A stretch of DNA of 64,000 nucleotides from an uncultured Flavobacteriaceae bacterium (GCA_943787365.1 CALSMD010000007.1:186001-250000); one strand, 5' to 3'; shown: positions 17,149 through 26,768, counted from the stretch's first letter. Notes: generated from the letters alone by a model not told the origin. Program-made: numbers and translations.

Positions 17149-18190
17149 CTAAATTTGAAAATTATTTATAAACCGTTCTATAACAGCGGGGACTGGGTAG
17201 CTTGTAATATCTGACCATTTCACAGCATTTTCAGGACTGTTTTTTGTCCGTAGAATCCAAAACTTCACATGTAACTCTTGGTGCGACAGTTTGTGAATAA
17301 TATCCGAAGTGTTAAAAAGCAGGGCTTTTTCATAATGTATATTAATTTTATCTGACCCATCAAGATGAGCTAAAAACTCTTTTTCAGACATCGAGGAAGG
17401 TGTTTCAATTAGGGGAAATTGATACAGTTGTTGCCATATTCCTTTTTCTGTACGTCGTTCTAGATAGGTCTTTTGGTCGTCCGAATCAATTACTAAAAAA
17501 TTAAAATACTTTTTAGTGACTTTTGTTTTTTTGAGTTTAACAGGTAATATTTTGACAGACCCAGTCGCATAGGCATTGCATGATGTTATTAATGGACATT
17601 CCTTGCAGTTAGGCGATTGAGGTTTGCATTGCTGCGATCCAAACTCCATGATAGCTTGGTTGTAATCCCCAAAATTAGAAAGGGGCAATAACGATTTAGC
17701 TAATGTTTTAAACTGTTTAATTCCTTCTGTGCTATTAATAGGTGTGTCAATTCCAAAATAGCCGAGCCAAAACACGATAGACATTTCCATCGACAACAGC
17801 AACAGCTTCTTCATAACAAATAGAAGCGATTGCGCTGGCCGTATAGTCACCAACCCCTTTAAGGGTAAGTAGCGATTTATAATTTTTTGGAAACTCTCCA
17901 TTTAAAGTTTCTGAGATGTATTTAGCAGTGAAATGTAAATTTCGAGCGCGCGAGTAATAGCCAAGTCCTTGCCACAAATTTAAAATTTCTGTTTCAGAAG
18001 CCTTGGCAAGTGCTTGTACAGAGGGGTAATTAGCCAAAAAAGCTTCATAATAAGGTTGACCTTGTTTAATTTGTGTTTGCTGTAAAATCACCTCTGACAA
18101 CCATACATTATAAGGAATCTTGGAAGTACGCCAAGGTAAGTTCCTTTTGTTTGCTGAATACCAGCTTGTTAATGTTGAGGTAAAATTCAT
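17149..18190 (-). pseudogene. mutY: A/G-specific adenine glycosylase MutY, split by a frameshift
   Basis: Two overlapping frames make one MutY. The N-terminal frame (start 18190) has SEVILQQTQ with the catalytic Glu, the helix-hairpin-helix LKGVGDYTASAIAS and the catalytic Asp in AVVDGNVYRVLAR, then reads LFWN and stops. The other frame continues YFGIDTPINSTEG, the Fe-S loop C-x6-C-x2-C-x5-C (CKPQSPNCKECPLITSC) and the NUDIX-like C-terminal 8-oxoG recognition domain. Dropping one base (G at 17761 on the plus strand) restores a protein of about 347 residues. MutY removes A mispaired with 8-oxoguanine. A true break would raise G-to-T mutation; a sequence error is equally possible. Confidence 0.88.
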
Positions 18191-18251
18191 TTTAAAATTG
18201 GTTGAGCCACAAAAATAATCTTTTTAATATATTTAATTTTAATTCTTTAGG

Positions 18252-18284
18252 TTTGAAATATTGAATATAAAATACATATATTTG
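18252..18284 (+). promoter_or_regulatory. Promoter of the HU gene
   Basis: A TTTG at 18252-18255 and TATATTTG at 18277-18284, 21 bp apart, match the Bacteroidota -33/-7 promoter pattern well. The HU start codon lies about 40 bp downstream, after an A-rich leader. Confidence 0.6.
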
Positions 18285-18325
18285 CAAGCCTATTAAAAAA
18301 ACATTAATTTTAAACAAGAAATAAA

Positions 18326-18616
18326 ATGACTAAAGCTGAAATCGTAGCCAAAATTTCCAACGATTTAGGGATTGAAAAAGGAGATGTATTAGCAACTGTT
18401 GAATCTTTTATGAGCGAAGTTAAAGGATCGTTAGAGACTGGAGAAAATGTTTATTTAAGAGGATTTGGAAGTTTTATCATCAAAACTAGAGCTGAAAAAA
18501 TTGGAAGAAATATTTCTAAGAATACCTCCATCAAAATACCGGCACATAATATTCCAGCGTTTAAACCTTCAAAAGTATTTGTTCAGGGAGTAAAATCGAA
18601 GGTTAAAGTAAGCTAA
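18326..18616 (+). CDS. HU family DNA-binding protein
   Basis: A 96-residue histone-like protein. MTKAEIVAKISNDLGIEKGD forms the N-terminal helices, GENVYLRGFGSFIIKTRA is the conserved beta region, and IKIPAHNIPAFKPSKVF is the DNA-binding arm, in which the Pro that intercalates into DNA follows the short RNISKNTS segment. It bends and compacts DNA as a dimer. It is transcribed away from mutY and followed 32 bp later by a small basic protein gene, as in many Flavobacteriaceae. Confidence 0.95.
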   Translation: MTKAEIVAKISNDLGIEKGDVLATVESFMSEVKGSLETGENVYLRGFGSFIIKTRAEKIGRNISKNTSIKIPAHNIPAFKPSKVFVQGVKSKVKVS

Positions 18617-18648
18617 ATTATTTATAAACTAATTTAAAAATCACATTT

Positions 18649-18738
18649 ATGCCAAGTGGTAAAAAACGTAAAAGACATAAGGTAGCAACGCATAAGCGTA
18701 AAAAAAGACGTCGCGCTAACCGTCACAAGAAGAAATAA
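18649..18738 (+). CDS. 29-residue basic AURKAIP1/COX24-domain protein, probable ribosome-associated peptide
   Basis: The sequence encodes 29 residues, starting MPSGKKRKRHKVATHKRKKR and ending in a run of Arg, Asn, His and Lys. This is the tiny Bacteroidota protein assigned to the AURKAIP1/COX24 family, which is related to the mitochondrial small-subunit protein mS38. More than half of its residues are Lys or Arg, consistent with rRNA binding. It lies 32 bp after the HU gene, followed at once by a terminator hairpin. Ribosome association is inferred from the family and composition; the protein is short enough for gene finders to miss. Confidence 0.85.
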   Translation: MPSGKKRKRHKVATHKRKKRRRANRHKKK

Positions 18739-18742
18739 ATTA

Positions 18743-18770
18743 AAAAAGTAGCACAGCTACTTTTTCAATT
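18743..18770 (+). terminator. Rho-independent terminator after HU / small basic protein
   Basis: A perfect 10-bp stem (18743-18752 with 18756-18765, loop ACA) whose right arm ends in five T residues. It follows the 29-residue gene by 4 bp and separates it from the RNase G promoter. The rest of 18771-18887 shows no gene. Confidence 0.75.
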
Positions 18771-18887
18771 TATTATCAGAACGTTCTTTGATATCAAATT
18801 CATGCCAAAATTCAGTCACACCTTGCTGAATACATGAATTTACTGGATTAAATCCTGTCAAACCTTGGTGTTTAAACAGCTTTATTA

Positions 18888-18919
18888 TTGTTTAAAACAC
18901 CTAATGGATTATACTTTTG
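18888..18919 (+). promoter_or_regulatory. Promoter of the RNase G gene
   Basis: A TTG at 18888-18890 and TACTTTTG at 18912-18919, separated by 21 bp, fit the Bacteroidota promoter pattern. The start codon at 18999 would leave a leader of roughly 70 bases. Confidence 0.5.
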
Positions 18920-18998
18920 CAGTTATCTGCGAGAGTGAATCAAGAAAAATATTTTATAATCCATCTGTACATTCGTGTATAGATTAAAATTAACACCC

Positions 18999-20546
18999 AT
19001 GAATAAAGAATTAATAATTCGATCAAATTCAGACAATGTTGATTTTGCCTTATTAAAAGATGGAAAACTAATTGAATTTCAAAATGACGAAGATAACAGC
19101 AAATTTTCTGTTGGCGATGTGTTTTTAGCCAAAGTAAGAAAGTCTGTTCCGGGTCTCAACGCTGCATTTGTTAATGTAGGGTATCATAAAGATGCATTTT
19201 TGCATTACCATGATTTAGGGCCTAAGCTTCCAACACTTATGAAATTCATGAAACGTGTAAGCACAGGTAAACTAAAAAATTACTCTTTAAAAAACTTTAC
19301 TTTTGAAGAAGACATTAAAAAAGATGGTAGTATTGATTCTGTTATAAAATCAAATCAATCTATTTTGGTTCAAATTGTAAAAGAACCAATCTCCACAAAG
19401 GGACCTAGAATCAGTTCCGAAATTTCACTTGCTGGCCGCTATTTGGTACTCGTTCCTTTCTCAGACCGTATCTCAATTTCTCAAAAAATTGAAAGCAGAT
19501 CCGAAAAAGAACGTCTAAAGCGTTTAGTAAGAAGCATTACTCCCAAAGGATTTGGAGTCATTATCAGAACCGTTGCTACAGATAAAAAAGTGGCCGAACT
19601 CGATAAAGACCTTCAAGACTTATATAAAAAATGGGAATCTATTTGTAAAGCAATTCCACGCGCCCATACGCCAAGTAAAGTACTCGGCGAAATGAATAAA
19701 GCGTCCTCTATTCTTAGAGATATTTTCAATGATACCTTTACAGGTATTACGGTGGATGACGATTTGCTTTATAATCAAATTAAAGATTATGTTCATGAAA
19801 TTGCGCCTCACAAAGAGGCGATTGTGAAATACCACAATCCAAAAACACCCATTTTTGAAAAATTTGGGATCGAAAGACAAATTAAAACATCATTTGGAAA
19901 AACCGTGTCAATGGCGCGTGGAGCCTATTTAATTATAGAGCACACAGAAGCCTTACATGTGGTAGATGTCAATAGCGGAAATCGTTCAAGTAAAGAAAGA
20001 AATCAAGAAGCAACGGCTTTAGAAGTTAATATTCTCGCTGCAACCGAACTCGCACGCCAATTTAGATTGCGTGATATGGGTGGTATTATTGTGGTGGATT
20101 TTATTGATATGAACAGAGCAGAGAATCGCAAAAAACTCTTTGATCATCTCAGAGATGAAATGAAAGACGATAGAGCCAAACACAAAATATTACCTCCAAG
20201 CAAGTTTGGGTTAATTCAAATCACAAGACAACGTGTTCGACCAGTTATGAACATTAAAACCAAGGAAGCAAATCCTAATGGTTTAAATGGTACAGAAGTG
20301 GAAGCTCCGATTGTGTTGATTGATAAAATTAATCATCAGCTGGATCAAATTATCAAAAAAGGCTATAAAAAAGTGACTTTAAACACACACCCTTTTATAG
20401 CAGCCTTTATTACAAAAGGCTTCCCATCCATACGTACAAAATGGTATTTTGAACATAAAAAATGGGTTAAAATTATGCCTAGAGATGCTTACACATATCT
20501 GGAGTTTCGTTTTAAAAACGAAAATGGCAAAACCATTAAACTGTAA
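18999..20546 (+). CDS. Ribonuclease G/E family endoribonuclease
   Basis: A 515-residue RNase E/G catalytic protein. An S1 RNA-binding domain (SVGDVFLAKVRKSVPGLNAA to DAFLHYHDLGPK) is near the N-terminus, and the metal-binding catalytic part contains HVVDVNSGNRSS and GGIIVVDFIDM with the conserved Asp residues. The usual CPxC zinc-link motif between catalytic and C-terminal parts is not seen; KTKEANPNGLNG stands there instead. No RNase E-type degradosome tail is present, so RNase G is the better name. I chose the ATG at 18999 (MNKELIIRSNSDN) over an in-frame ATG at 18975 because homologs begin there. It processes rRNA and mRNA. Confidence 0.93.
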   Translation: MNKELIIRSNSDNVDFALLKDGKLIEFQNDEDNSKFSVGDVFLAKVRKSVPGLNAAFVNVGYHKDAFLHYHDLGPKLPTLMKFMKRVSTGKLKNYSLKNFTFEEDIKKDGSIDSVIKSNQSILVQIVKEPISTKGPRISSEISLAGRYLVLVPFSDRISISQKIESRSEKERLKRLVRSITPKGFGVIIRTVATDKKVAELDKDLQDLYKKWESICKAIPRAHTPSKVLGEMNKASSILRDIFNDTFTGITVDDDLLYNQIKDYVHEIAPHKEAIVKYHNPKTPIFEKFGIERQIKTSFGKTVSMARGAYLIIEHTEALHVVDVNSGNRSSKERNQEATALEVNILAATELARQFRLRDMGGIIVVDFIDMNRAENRKKLFDHLRDEMKDDRAKHKILPPSKFGLIQITRQRVRPVMNIKTKEANPNGLNGTEVEAPIVLIDKINHQLDQIIKKGYKKVTLNTHPFIAAFITKGFPSIRTKWYFEHKKWVKIMPRDAYTYLEFRFKNENGKTIKL

Positions 20547-20549
20547 AAA

Positions 20550-20577
20550 AAGCCCCGCTTAGCGGGGCTTTTTTTTT
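20550..20577. terminator. Bidirectional terminator between RNase G gene and leuB
   Basis: A GC-rich stem (AAGCCCCGCT with AGCGGGGCTT, 20550-20570) is flanked by A residues at 20545-20551 on the left and T residues at 20569-20577 on the right. It can therefore end transcription of the plus-strand RNase G gene and of the minus-strand leu operon. Confidence 0.9.
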
Positions 20578-20598
20578 GGAGTTTTTTTAAAAATTAAC

Positions 20599-21717
20599 TT
20601 AGATAATCGTGGACTGTCCCAAATGCATATTTGTAAAATTCAGATTGGAATCGTCTGGGTTGTTAATATAGTCTTCAATAAAATCACCAACTTTAGAGGT
20701 TGTGATATTATCAAATTTAGTATTCAAATCGGGTGTTGTAATGTTGAGTTGTAATGATTTCTCAACGGCTGTTCGTATCAATTCAGCTTCTTTGAAAAGC
20801 TCAAAATGATCCAGTAACATTGCTGCAGATAAGATGGATGCAATTGGATTTGCAATTCCTTTACCCTCGGCTTGTGGATAGGAGCCATGAATGGGCTCAA
20901 ACATCGAATGTTTGTCACCAACAGATGCAGATGCCAACAGTCCTATAGAACCGCCAATAACACTTGCTTCATCGCTAATGACGTCTCCAAACAAGTTTTC
21001 GGTCAAGATCACATCAAACTGTGTGGGGTTTAAAATCATTTGCATGGCTGCATTGTCAACAAATAAGAAATCGAGTTCAATTTCTGGGTAGTCTTTCGCA
21101 ATTTCACCCACTACTTTTCGCCATAGACGCGAGGTTTCTAAGACGTTTGCTTTGTCAATCAAGGTCACTTTTTGGCGTCTAGATTTTGCCGCAACAAAAG
21201 CCAAACGAGCAATGCGCTCAATTTCGTGGCGTGAGTACTCACACAAATCCGAAGCGGTATTGCCATCGGCACTGAGTTTCTTTTCGCCAAAATAAATACC
21301 TCCTGTTAATTCTCGGTAAATACTGATATCAGTTCCTTGAATCCGATCTTTCTTTAAAGGCGATTTATTTAGTAAGGTGTCGTAGGCTTTAACGGGCCTA
21401 ACATTTGCATACAAGCCCAGTTCTTTACGAAGCTTTAGAAGTCCTTGTTCTGGACGTACTTTTGCCGAGGGGTCGTTGTCGTACTTTGGGTGGCCAATGG
21501 CACCAAATAAAATAGTGTCGTTAGCTTTACAAATGTCGAGTGTGCTTTCTGGAAGTGGGTCTCCAACTTGATCAATAGCGGTTGCACCTACGGGTGCAGG
21601 GGTAAATTTAAAATTGTGATCAAAATTGACCGCAATTGCTTCTAATACTTTTACAGCTTGTTCCGTGACTTCGGGTCCAATGCCATCTCCTGATAATACA
21701 GCGATTTTTAAGTTCAT
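20599..21717 (-). CDS. leuB: 3-isopropylmalate dehydrogenase LeuB
   Basis: A 372-residue isocitrate/isopropylmalate dehydrogenase family enzyme that oxidises and decarboxylates 3-isopropylmalate with NAD. It begins MNLKIAVLSGDGIGPEV; the ATG at 21715-21717 was preferred to an in-frame upstream ATG because homologs start here and it falls one base after the leuD stop. Substrate-binding motifs RKELGLYANVRP and YRELTGGIYFGEK and the metal-binding DNAAMQMILNP are present. It is the last gene of leuACDB. The C-terminus runs about 15 residues past the usual end (NPDDSNLNFTNMHLGQSTII). Confidence 0.96.
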   Translation of the reverse strand: MNLKIAVLSGDGIGPEVTEQAVKVLEAIAVNFDHNFKFTPAPVGATAIDQVGDPLPESTLDICKANDTILFGAIGHPKYDNDPSAKVRPEQGLLKLRKELGLYANVRPVKAYDTLLNKSPLKKDRIQGTDISIYRELTGGIYFGEKKLSADGNTASDLCEYSRHEIERIARLAFVAAKSRRQKVTLIDKANVLETSRLWRKVVGEIAKDYPEIELDFLFVDNAAMQMILNPTQFDVILTENLFGDVISDEASVIGGSIGLLASASVGDKHSMFEPIHGSYPQAEGKGIANPIASILSAAMLLDHFELFKEAELIRTAVEKSLQLNITTPDLNTKFDNITTSKVGDFIEDYINNPDDSNLNFTNMHLGQSTII

Positions 21718-21718
21718 A

Positions 21719-22309
21719 TCAATCCGTTTTTTGAAGCTCAAATGCTTCGATAAGTTCTTTTTTACTTAATAAATAATCAATGTCATCGTAGCCATTAATC
21801 ATACATGTTTTTTTGTAAGGATCAATCTCAAAAGATTCTTTGAGATCCGTTCCTTTGATGCTGATGGTTTGTGTTTCTAAATTGACTTCAAATAGGGTGT
21901 TTGCATCGGTTTCAATGGCAGCAAATAGGGCACTTAAAAACGATTCAGAAACCTGAACAGGAAGCAATCCATTGTTCAAGGCATTTCCTTTAAAAATGTC
22001 TGCAAAAAAACTAGAAACAATGACTTTAAATCCATATCCAACAAGCGCCCATGCGGCATGTTCACGACTGGATCCACAACCAAAATTATCGCCTGCAATT
22101 AAAATACTTCCAGAATAAATAGGGTTGTTTAGCGTAAACTCTGTATTTAGATTTAACGATTTATCAAAACGCCAATCTCTAAAAACATTGTCTCCAAATC
22201 CTTTTTTGTCAGTCGCTTTTAAAAACCGTGCTGGTATGATTTGATCGGTATCTACATTTGCAATGTTTAATGGAACTGCTTGAGTTGTGTGTGTGGTAAA
22301 TTTTTCCAT
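21719..22309 (-). CDS. leuD: 3-isopropylmalate dehydratase small subunit LeuD
   Basis: A 196-residue small subunit of isopropylmalate isomerase. It shows the family signatures [14 protein letters not shown] and [17 protein letters not shown] and a C-terminal swivel domain. It forms a heterodimer with LeuC, and its start overlaps the leuC stop by one base, which suggests coupled translation. LeuB follows one base later. The length is normal. Confidence 0.96.
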   Translation of the reverse strand: MEKFTTHTTQAVPLNIANVDTDQIIPARFLKATDKKGFGDNVFRDWRFDKSLNLNTEFTLNNPIYSGSILIAGDNFGCGSSREHAAWALVGYGFKVIVSSFFADIFKGNALNNGLLPVQVSESFLSALFAAIETDANTLFEVNLETQTISIKGTDLKESFEIDPYKKTCMINGYDDIDYLLSKKELIEAFELQKTD

Positions 22310-23691
22310 TAATTTAATTGTTTTGTGATGTCAATAATTTTTCCTTCAATAGCGGTTGCAGCAGCTACTAAAGGACTTGCTAATATGGTTCTTGAACCTG
22401 GGCCTTGACGGCCTTCAAAGTTTCGGTTTGAAGTAGAAACGCAATATTCATTTTGTGGAATCTTATCGTCATTCATTGCCAAACAAGCGGAACATCCGGG
22501 TTGTCTTAACTCAAAACCAGCAGCATTGAAAATGTCTTTTAATCCTTCGTTTATAATTTGAGTTTCGACTTGTTTACTCCCAGGAACCAACCACGCTGTT
22601 ACATTGTCTGCTTTTCGTTTTCCTTTCACATAATCGGCTGCCACTCTAAAGTCTTCAATTCTTGAGTTTGTACAACTTCCAATAAATACAAAATTTATGG
22701 GGGTGTCAATCAAGGATTTCCCAGCTTCAAAATTCATATAGTCTAAAGACTTCTTAAAAGATGGATCGTTATCAACAGGAATTGTTTCCGAAATTTTAAT
22801 TCCCATTCCTGGGTTTGTCCCGTAAGTGACCATCGGTTCAATATCCTCAGCATCAAAATAATATTCTTTATCAAAAACTGCACCTTCATCTGTTGGAAGT
22901 GTTTTCCAATAGGCTACTTTGGCATCAAAAGCGTCCTTTTTAGGAGCAAATTCACGGTCTTTAACATACTCAAAAGTGGTGGCGTCTGGCGCAATCATTC
23001 CACCTCTGGCCCCCATTTCAATGCTCATATTACAGACAGTCATTCGGCCTTCCATGCTCATGTTTTCAAAGACATCTCCAGCGTATTCACAAAAATAACC
23101 AGTTCCAGAATTGGTGCCCAATTTAGAAATGATATAGAGGATGACATCTTTTGGAAGCACTCCATTTTTGAGTGTTCCATTGACGGTAACACGCAAGCTT
23201 TTTGGCTTTGTTAACAACAGACATTGACTTGCAAATACTTGAGCTACCTGACTGGTTCCAATTCCAAAAGCGATGGTTCCAAACGCCCCGTGTGTAGAGG
23301 TGTGACTGTCACCACAAACCATGGTCATCCCTGGTTGAGTGATGCCTAATTCTGGTGCCATGACATGAACTATCCCATTGTATTTATGTCCTAATTCATA
23401 CAGCGTAATATTGTTTTTTTTGCAGTTTTCGGAGAGTTGAGCAAGTTGTTTTCTCGATAATTCGTCTCTCACAGGCAAGTGTTGGTCTAATGTTGGAGTA
23501 TTGTGATCGGCTGTGGCAACAATCTGGTTGGGTCGAAATACAGGAATCTTTCTATCAGCCAATTCATTAAATGCTTGTGGACTGGTCACTTCGTGTATTA
23601 AGTGTTTGTCAATGTATAAAATTTGAGGTCCGTCTTGAATTGAATCAACGACATGGGCGTCCCAAACTTTATCAAATAAGGTTTTTTTCAT
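22309..23691 (-). CDS. leuC: 3-isopropylmalate dehydratase large subunit LeuC
   Basis: A 460-residue aconitase-family subunit carrying a [4Fe-4S] cluster. The cluster cysteines appear in [13 protein letters not shown] and in [14 protein letters not shown], and substrate motifs such as [14 protein letters not shown] are present. With LeuD it isomerises 2- to 3-isopropylmalate in leucine synthesis. Its cluster would depend on the SUF machinery encoded in the same window. It lies 17 bp after leuA and overlaps leuD by one base. Confidence 0.96.
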   Translation of the reverse strand: MKKTLFDKVWDAHVVDSIQDGPQILYIDKHLIHEVTSPQAFNELADRKIPVFRPNQIVATADHNTPTLDQHLPVRDELSRKQLAQLSENCKKNNITLYELGHKYNGIVHVMAPELGITQPGMTMVCGDSHTSTHGAFGTIAFGIGTSQVAQVFASQCLLLTKPKSLRVTVNGTLKNGVLPKDVILYIISKLGTNSGTGYFCEYAGDVFENMSMEGRMTVCNMSIEMGARGGMIAPDATTFEYVKDREFAPKKDAFDAKVAYWKTLPTDEGAVFDKEYYFDAEDIEPMVTYGTNPGMGIKISETIPVDNDPSFKKSLDYMNFEAGKSLIDTPINFVFIGSCTNSRIEDFRVAADYVKGKRKADNVTAWLVPGSKQVETQIINEGLKDIFNAAGFELRQPGCSACLAMNDDKIPQNEYCVSTSNRNFEGRQGPGSRTILASPLVAAATAIEGKIIDITKQLN

Positions 23692-23708
23692 AATGAAAAG
23701 GATTCGAT

Positions 23709-24869
23709 TTATTTGTAAATCTTACTAGTTTCTATAATTTGATGAATATCGGTATCTAAAACTTCTTTTTTAGTATCTGCAAACTTTAAGAATTCTGCAT
23801 AAACGATATCGAGTTCAAGTTTTGTAAGTTCTACTCCAACATTTTTAGCTCTGTAAGCTAAAGCTGCACGACCACTTCTAGCCGTAAGCACAATGGCAGA
23901 TTCTGTAACTCCAACATCTTTAGGATCGATAATTTCATAAGTCTCACGATTTTTAATCACTCCATCTTGATGAATTCCTGAGCTGTGTGCAAAAGCATTG
24001 GCACCTACGATCGCTTTGTTTGGTTGGGTATAAATTCCCATACTTTCAGAGACTAATTGGCTGATGCCATATAACATTGTCGTGTTAATATTTGTGTCTA
24101 AATTCAAATAAGGATGCTGTTTCAAAATCATGACGACTTCTTCCAAAGCGGTATTTCCAGCACGCTCTCCAATTCCGTTTATCGTGCATTCTATTTGTCT
24201 GGCACCATTTACGATTCCTTCAATAGAATTCGCAGTAGCGAGTCCTAAATCATTGTGACAATGGCAAGAGATGACGGCCTTATCAATTCCTTTCACATTT
24301 TCTTTTAGGTACTTAATTTTAGCTCCGTATTCTTGTGGTAAACAGTAGCCTGTAGTATCGGGAATATTCAATACTGTGGCACCCGCTTTGATGACCGCTT
24401 CACAAACTCGTGCTAAATAGTCATTATCCGTCCGTCCAGCATCTTCAGCATAAAACTCAACATCTTCTACAAAAGATTTCGCATATGAAACGGCTCTTAC
24501 TGCGCGTTCAATAATGGCATCTTTATTGGATTTAAATTTATGAATAATATGAGAATCGGAAGTTCCAATCCCTGTATGGATTCTGGGTTTTTTGGCATAT
24601 TTAAGTGCTTCAGCAGCAACTTTAATATCGTTTTCTACCGACCTTGTTAATCCACATACAGAGGCATTTGTCACGATTTTTGAAATTTCCTCAACGGATT
24701 TAAAGTCTCCGGGGCTTGATACAGGAAACCCTGCCTCAATAATGTCAACACCTAATAAATCAAGCTGTTTTGCAATAATTATTTTTTGCGCTGTATTGAG
24801 CTTACAACCAGGAACTTGCTCGCCATCGCGAAGCGTTGTGTCAAAGATTTGGATTTGTGTGTTAGACAT
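23709..24869 (-). CDS. leuA: 2-isopropylmalate synthase, short form without regulatory domain
   Basis: A 386-residue DRE-TIM metallolyase that condenses acetyl-CoA with 2-ketoisovalerate. Motifs are [17 protein letters not shown] at the start, the metal-binding [13 protein letters not shown], and [14 protein letters not shown]. Classical LeuA is about 500 residues or more and has a C-terminal leucine-sensing dimer domain; this protein ends soon after the catalytic and communication regions, so that domain is absent. Its position as first gene of leuACDB supports the LeuA call over homocitrate or citramalate synthase, which are the nearest alternatives. I see no clear attenuator or promoter in the 149 bp upstream. 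Confidence 0.88.
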   Translation of the reverse strand: MSNTQIQIFDTTLRDGEQVPGCKLNTAQKIIIAKQLDLLGVDIIEAGFPVSSPGDFKSVEEISKIVTNASVCGLTRSVENDIKVAAEALKYAKKPRIHTGIGTSDSHIIHKFKSNKDAIIERAVRAVSYAKSFVEDVEFYAEDAGRTDNDYLARVCEAVIKAGATVLNIPDTTGYCLPQEYGAKIKYLKENVKGIDKAVISCHCHNDLGLATANSIEGIVNGARQIECTINGIGERAGNTALEEVVMILKQHPYLNLDTNINTTMLYGISQLVSESMGIYTQPNKAIVGANAFAHSSGIHQDGVIKNRETYEIIDPKDVGVTESAIVLTARSGRAALAYRAKNVGVELTKLELDIVYAEFLKFADTKKEVLDTDIHQIIETSKIYK

Positions 24870-25018
24870 TTCTTAAGAATATATTTTTGTATTGTAATAC
24901 GAATTTATATTTTGGTTCTTTCAAATGAGGCGTTTATCACATTCTTTTTACGATGTATAACTCTGCCTTATGCTAATTAAGGGGCTAATATACAACATTA
25001 TATGTCAATATTTATACT

Positions 25019-26569
25019 ATGACTAAAGAGCAAAAAGATAATTTATTTGTGCTGATAAAGTCGTTGTCCAAATCTGAAAAAAGACAATTTAAACTTTATG
25101 TGGGTCGAATTGGCGTTAATGAAGATTCCAAATTTTTATTGCTCTTTACGGTTTTGCAAAAACTAAAGATATATGATGAAGCGGCGATTTTGAAACACGG
25201 GTTTGTTAAAAAAGAGCAGTTATCAAATCTTAAAGCCCATTTGTATAAGCAGATATTGATTAGTTTGCGATTAAATCCATCCCATCAAAATATTAGAATT
25301 CAGATTCGAGAACAATTAGATTTTGCAACTATTTTATATCATAAAGGTCTTTACACCCAAAGTTTAAAAATATTGGACAAAGCCAAATCTTTAGCGGTTG
25401 CAAATGAAGAAAAAAATATAGCTTATGAGATTATTGAGTTGGAAAAAGTAATTGAAGGTCAGTACATCACTCGAAGTATTAGTAACAGAGCCGATGAATT
25501 AACGGTTCAAGCTCAAGAGCTAAGTCAGCAAAACTTATTAGCAAGTCAACTGTCGAATTTATCTCTTCAATTGTATGGTGAGTTTTTGAAAACGGGTTTT
25601 GTAAAACAAGCTTCAGAACATGAAAAAATTACTAAATATTTTAACGATCGGTTGCCAGAGTATAAAATTTCTGAACTTGGTTTTAGAGAGAAATTATGGC
25701 TCTACAAGTCCTATTTATGGTACAGTTTTTTAATTCAAGATTTCTTAGGTTGTTATAAATACTCTAAAAAATGGGTAAATCTTTTCCATGAACACCCGGG
25801 AATGATTAAGTTAAACCCTGTCTTTTTTCTGAATGGATATCAAAATTTATTAGAAGCTTTATTTTTTATAAAAAACCATCAAAAGTTTAAAGAAACTCTT
25901 ACAAGACTCGTAGAGATCACTAAAGAAGAGGGGTTTCCTAAAGACGATAATGTACAGAGCCTTACGTTTTTGTATGTGGGGTCCAATAAATTTAATGCCC
26001 ATTTTATGGAAGGCACTTTTAAAGAGGGTCTGCCATTAATTCCTGAGATTCTAGAGGGAATTGAAAAACACAAAACACGTATTGATGAACACCATGTGAT
26101 GGTGTTTTATTATAAAATTGCGAGTTTGTACTTTGGGATTGGTGAACATCAAAAATGTATTGATTTTTTAGATAAAATTATCAGTAATAAATCTCTTCAA
26201 ATGCGTGAAGACCTTTTGTGTTTTTCACGAATTTTAAATTTAGTTGCACATTACGAAGCTGGTTTGGATTACAATTTGGAGTCGTTGATTAAAAGTACCT
26301 ACAAATTCTTGATTAAAATGGAAGATTTGTATTTGGTGCAAAAGGAAATGATTAAGTTTTTAAAACAATTAGGAGACATCTATCCGCAAGAAATTAAAGC
26401 TGCATTTAAAGAGTTACATGCCAAACTTAAAGCATTAGAAGACGATCCTTATGAAAGACGTGCCTTTTTGTACTTGGATATTTTATCATGGCTAGAAAGT
26501 AGAATAGAAAATAAATCGGTAGAATCCGTTATTAGACGAAAATTTTTATCTTTAAATAAAAATAATTAA
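25019..26569 (+). CDS. Uncharacterised alpha-helical, TPR-like protein
   Basis: A 516-residue cytosolic protein with no signal peptide. It begins MTKEQKDNLFVLIKSLSKSE and is rich in helices with TPR-like spacing (for example TILYHKGLYTQSLKILDKAK and KIASLYFGIGEHQKCIDFLD). I recognise it as a conserved flavobacterial type but know of no function. The N-terminal part (SKSEKRQFKLYVGRIG, then KKEQLSNLKAHLYKQIL) looks like a small helical module ahead of the repeats. It stands alone, divergent from leuA and upstream of the SAM riboswitch. Protein-protein interaction is the only reasonable inference. Confidence 0.75.
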   Translation: MTKEQKDNLFVLIKSLSKSEKRQFKLYVGRIGVNEDSKFLLLFTVLQKLKIYDEAAILKHGFVKKEQLSNLKAHLYKQILISLRLNPSHQNIRIQIREQLDFATILYHKGLYTQSLKILDKAKSLAVANEEKNIAYEIIELEKVIEGQYITRSISNRADELTVQAQELSQQNLLASQLSNLSLQLYGEFLKTGFVKQASEHEKITKYFNDRLPEYKISELGFREKLWLYKSYLWYSFLIQDFLGCYKYSKKWVNLFHEHPGMIKLNPVFFLNGYQNLLEALFFIKNHQKFKETLTRLVEITKEEGFPKDDNVQSLTFLYVGSNKFNAHFMEGTFKEGLPLIPEILEGIEKHKTRIDEHHVMVFYYKIASLYFGIGEHQKCIDFLDKIISNKSLQMREDLLCFSRILNLVAHYEAGLDYNLESLIKSTYKFLIKMEDLYLVQKEMIKFLKQLGDIYPQEIKAAFKELHAKLKALEDDPYERRAFLYLDILSWLESRIENKSVESVIRRKFLSLNKNN

Positions 26570-26585
26570 TTTTAACCGAAAATAA

Positions 26586-26618
26586 TTTGGTTATTATAAT
26601 TTTATTATTGAATATTTG
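26586..26618 (+). promoter_or_regulatory. Promoter of the methionine/sulfur operon
   Basis: TTTG at 26586-26589 and AATATTTG at 26611-26618 are 21 bp apart, fitting the Bacteroidota pattern with one mismatch in the -7 element. The element lies about 30 bp before the riboswitch, so the aptamer would sit near the 5' end of the transcript. Confidence 0.5.
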
Positions 26619-26648
26619 CACCAACAAAGTTCAATAGCTTACTGAGAT

Positions 26649-26768
26649 GTTATCAAGAAAGGTGGAGGGACTAGACCCGCTGAAGCCTTAGCAACCCTTT
26701 ATATTCATAAAGTAGGTGCTAAATTCTACTTGATTTTTGATTCATTTATCGAAAATCAGATAGATAAC
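26649..26768 (+). promoter_or_regulatory. SAM-I (S-box) riboswitch
   Basis: The conserved S-box core AAGGTGGAGGGACTAG...GCTGAAGCC...GCAACC is present from 26658. A P3 hairpin with arms AAGTAG and CTACTT encloses the conserved GTGCTAAATT loop, a P4-type hairpin (TGATTTT with AAAATCA) follows, and the aptamer is closed by P1 pairing GTTATC (26649-26654) with GATAAC (26763-26768). SAM-I riboswitches repress methionine and sulfur genes when S-adenosylmethionine binds. The expression platform between 26769 and 26891 contains a TAATTAC/GTAATTA hairpin (26775-26794) and a CACTTTTT/AAAAAGTG hairpin (26826-26842), but no classic terminator with a T tract. The 321-bp gap holds only these elements. Confidence 0.92.

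Noticed and set aside
18771-18887. Hidden small gene between the HU terminator and the RNase G promoter
   Set aside because: I found no start codon followed by a convincing open frame or conserved peptide; the stretch looks like plain intergenic DNA.
23709-24869. leuA as a truncated pseudogene
   Set aside because: Catalytic motifs are intact, the gene heads a tidy operon, and short LeuA proteins are common in this group, so a missing regulatory domain does not mean decay.
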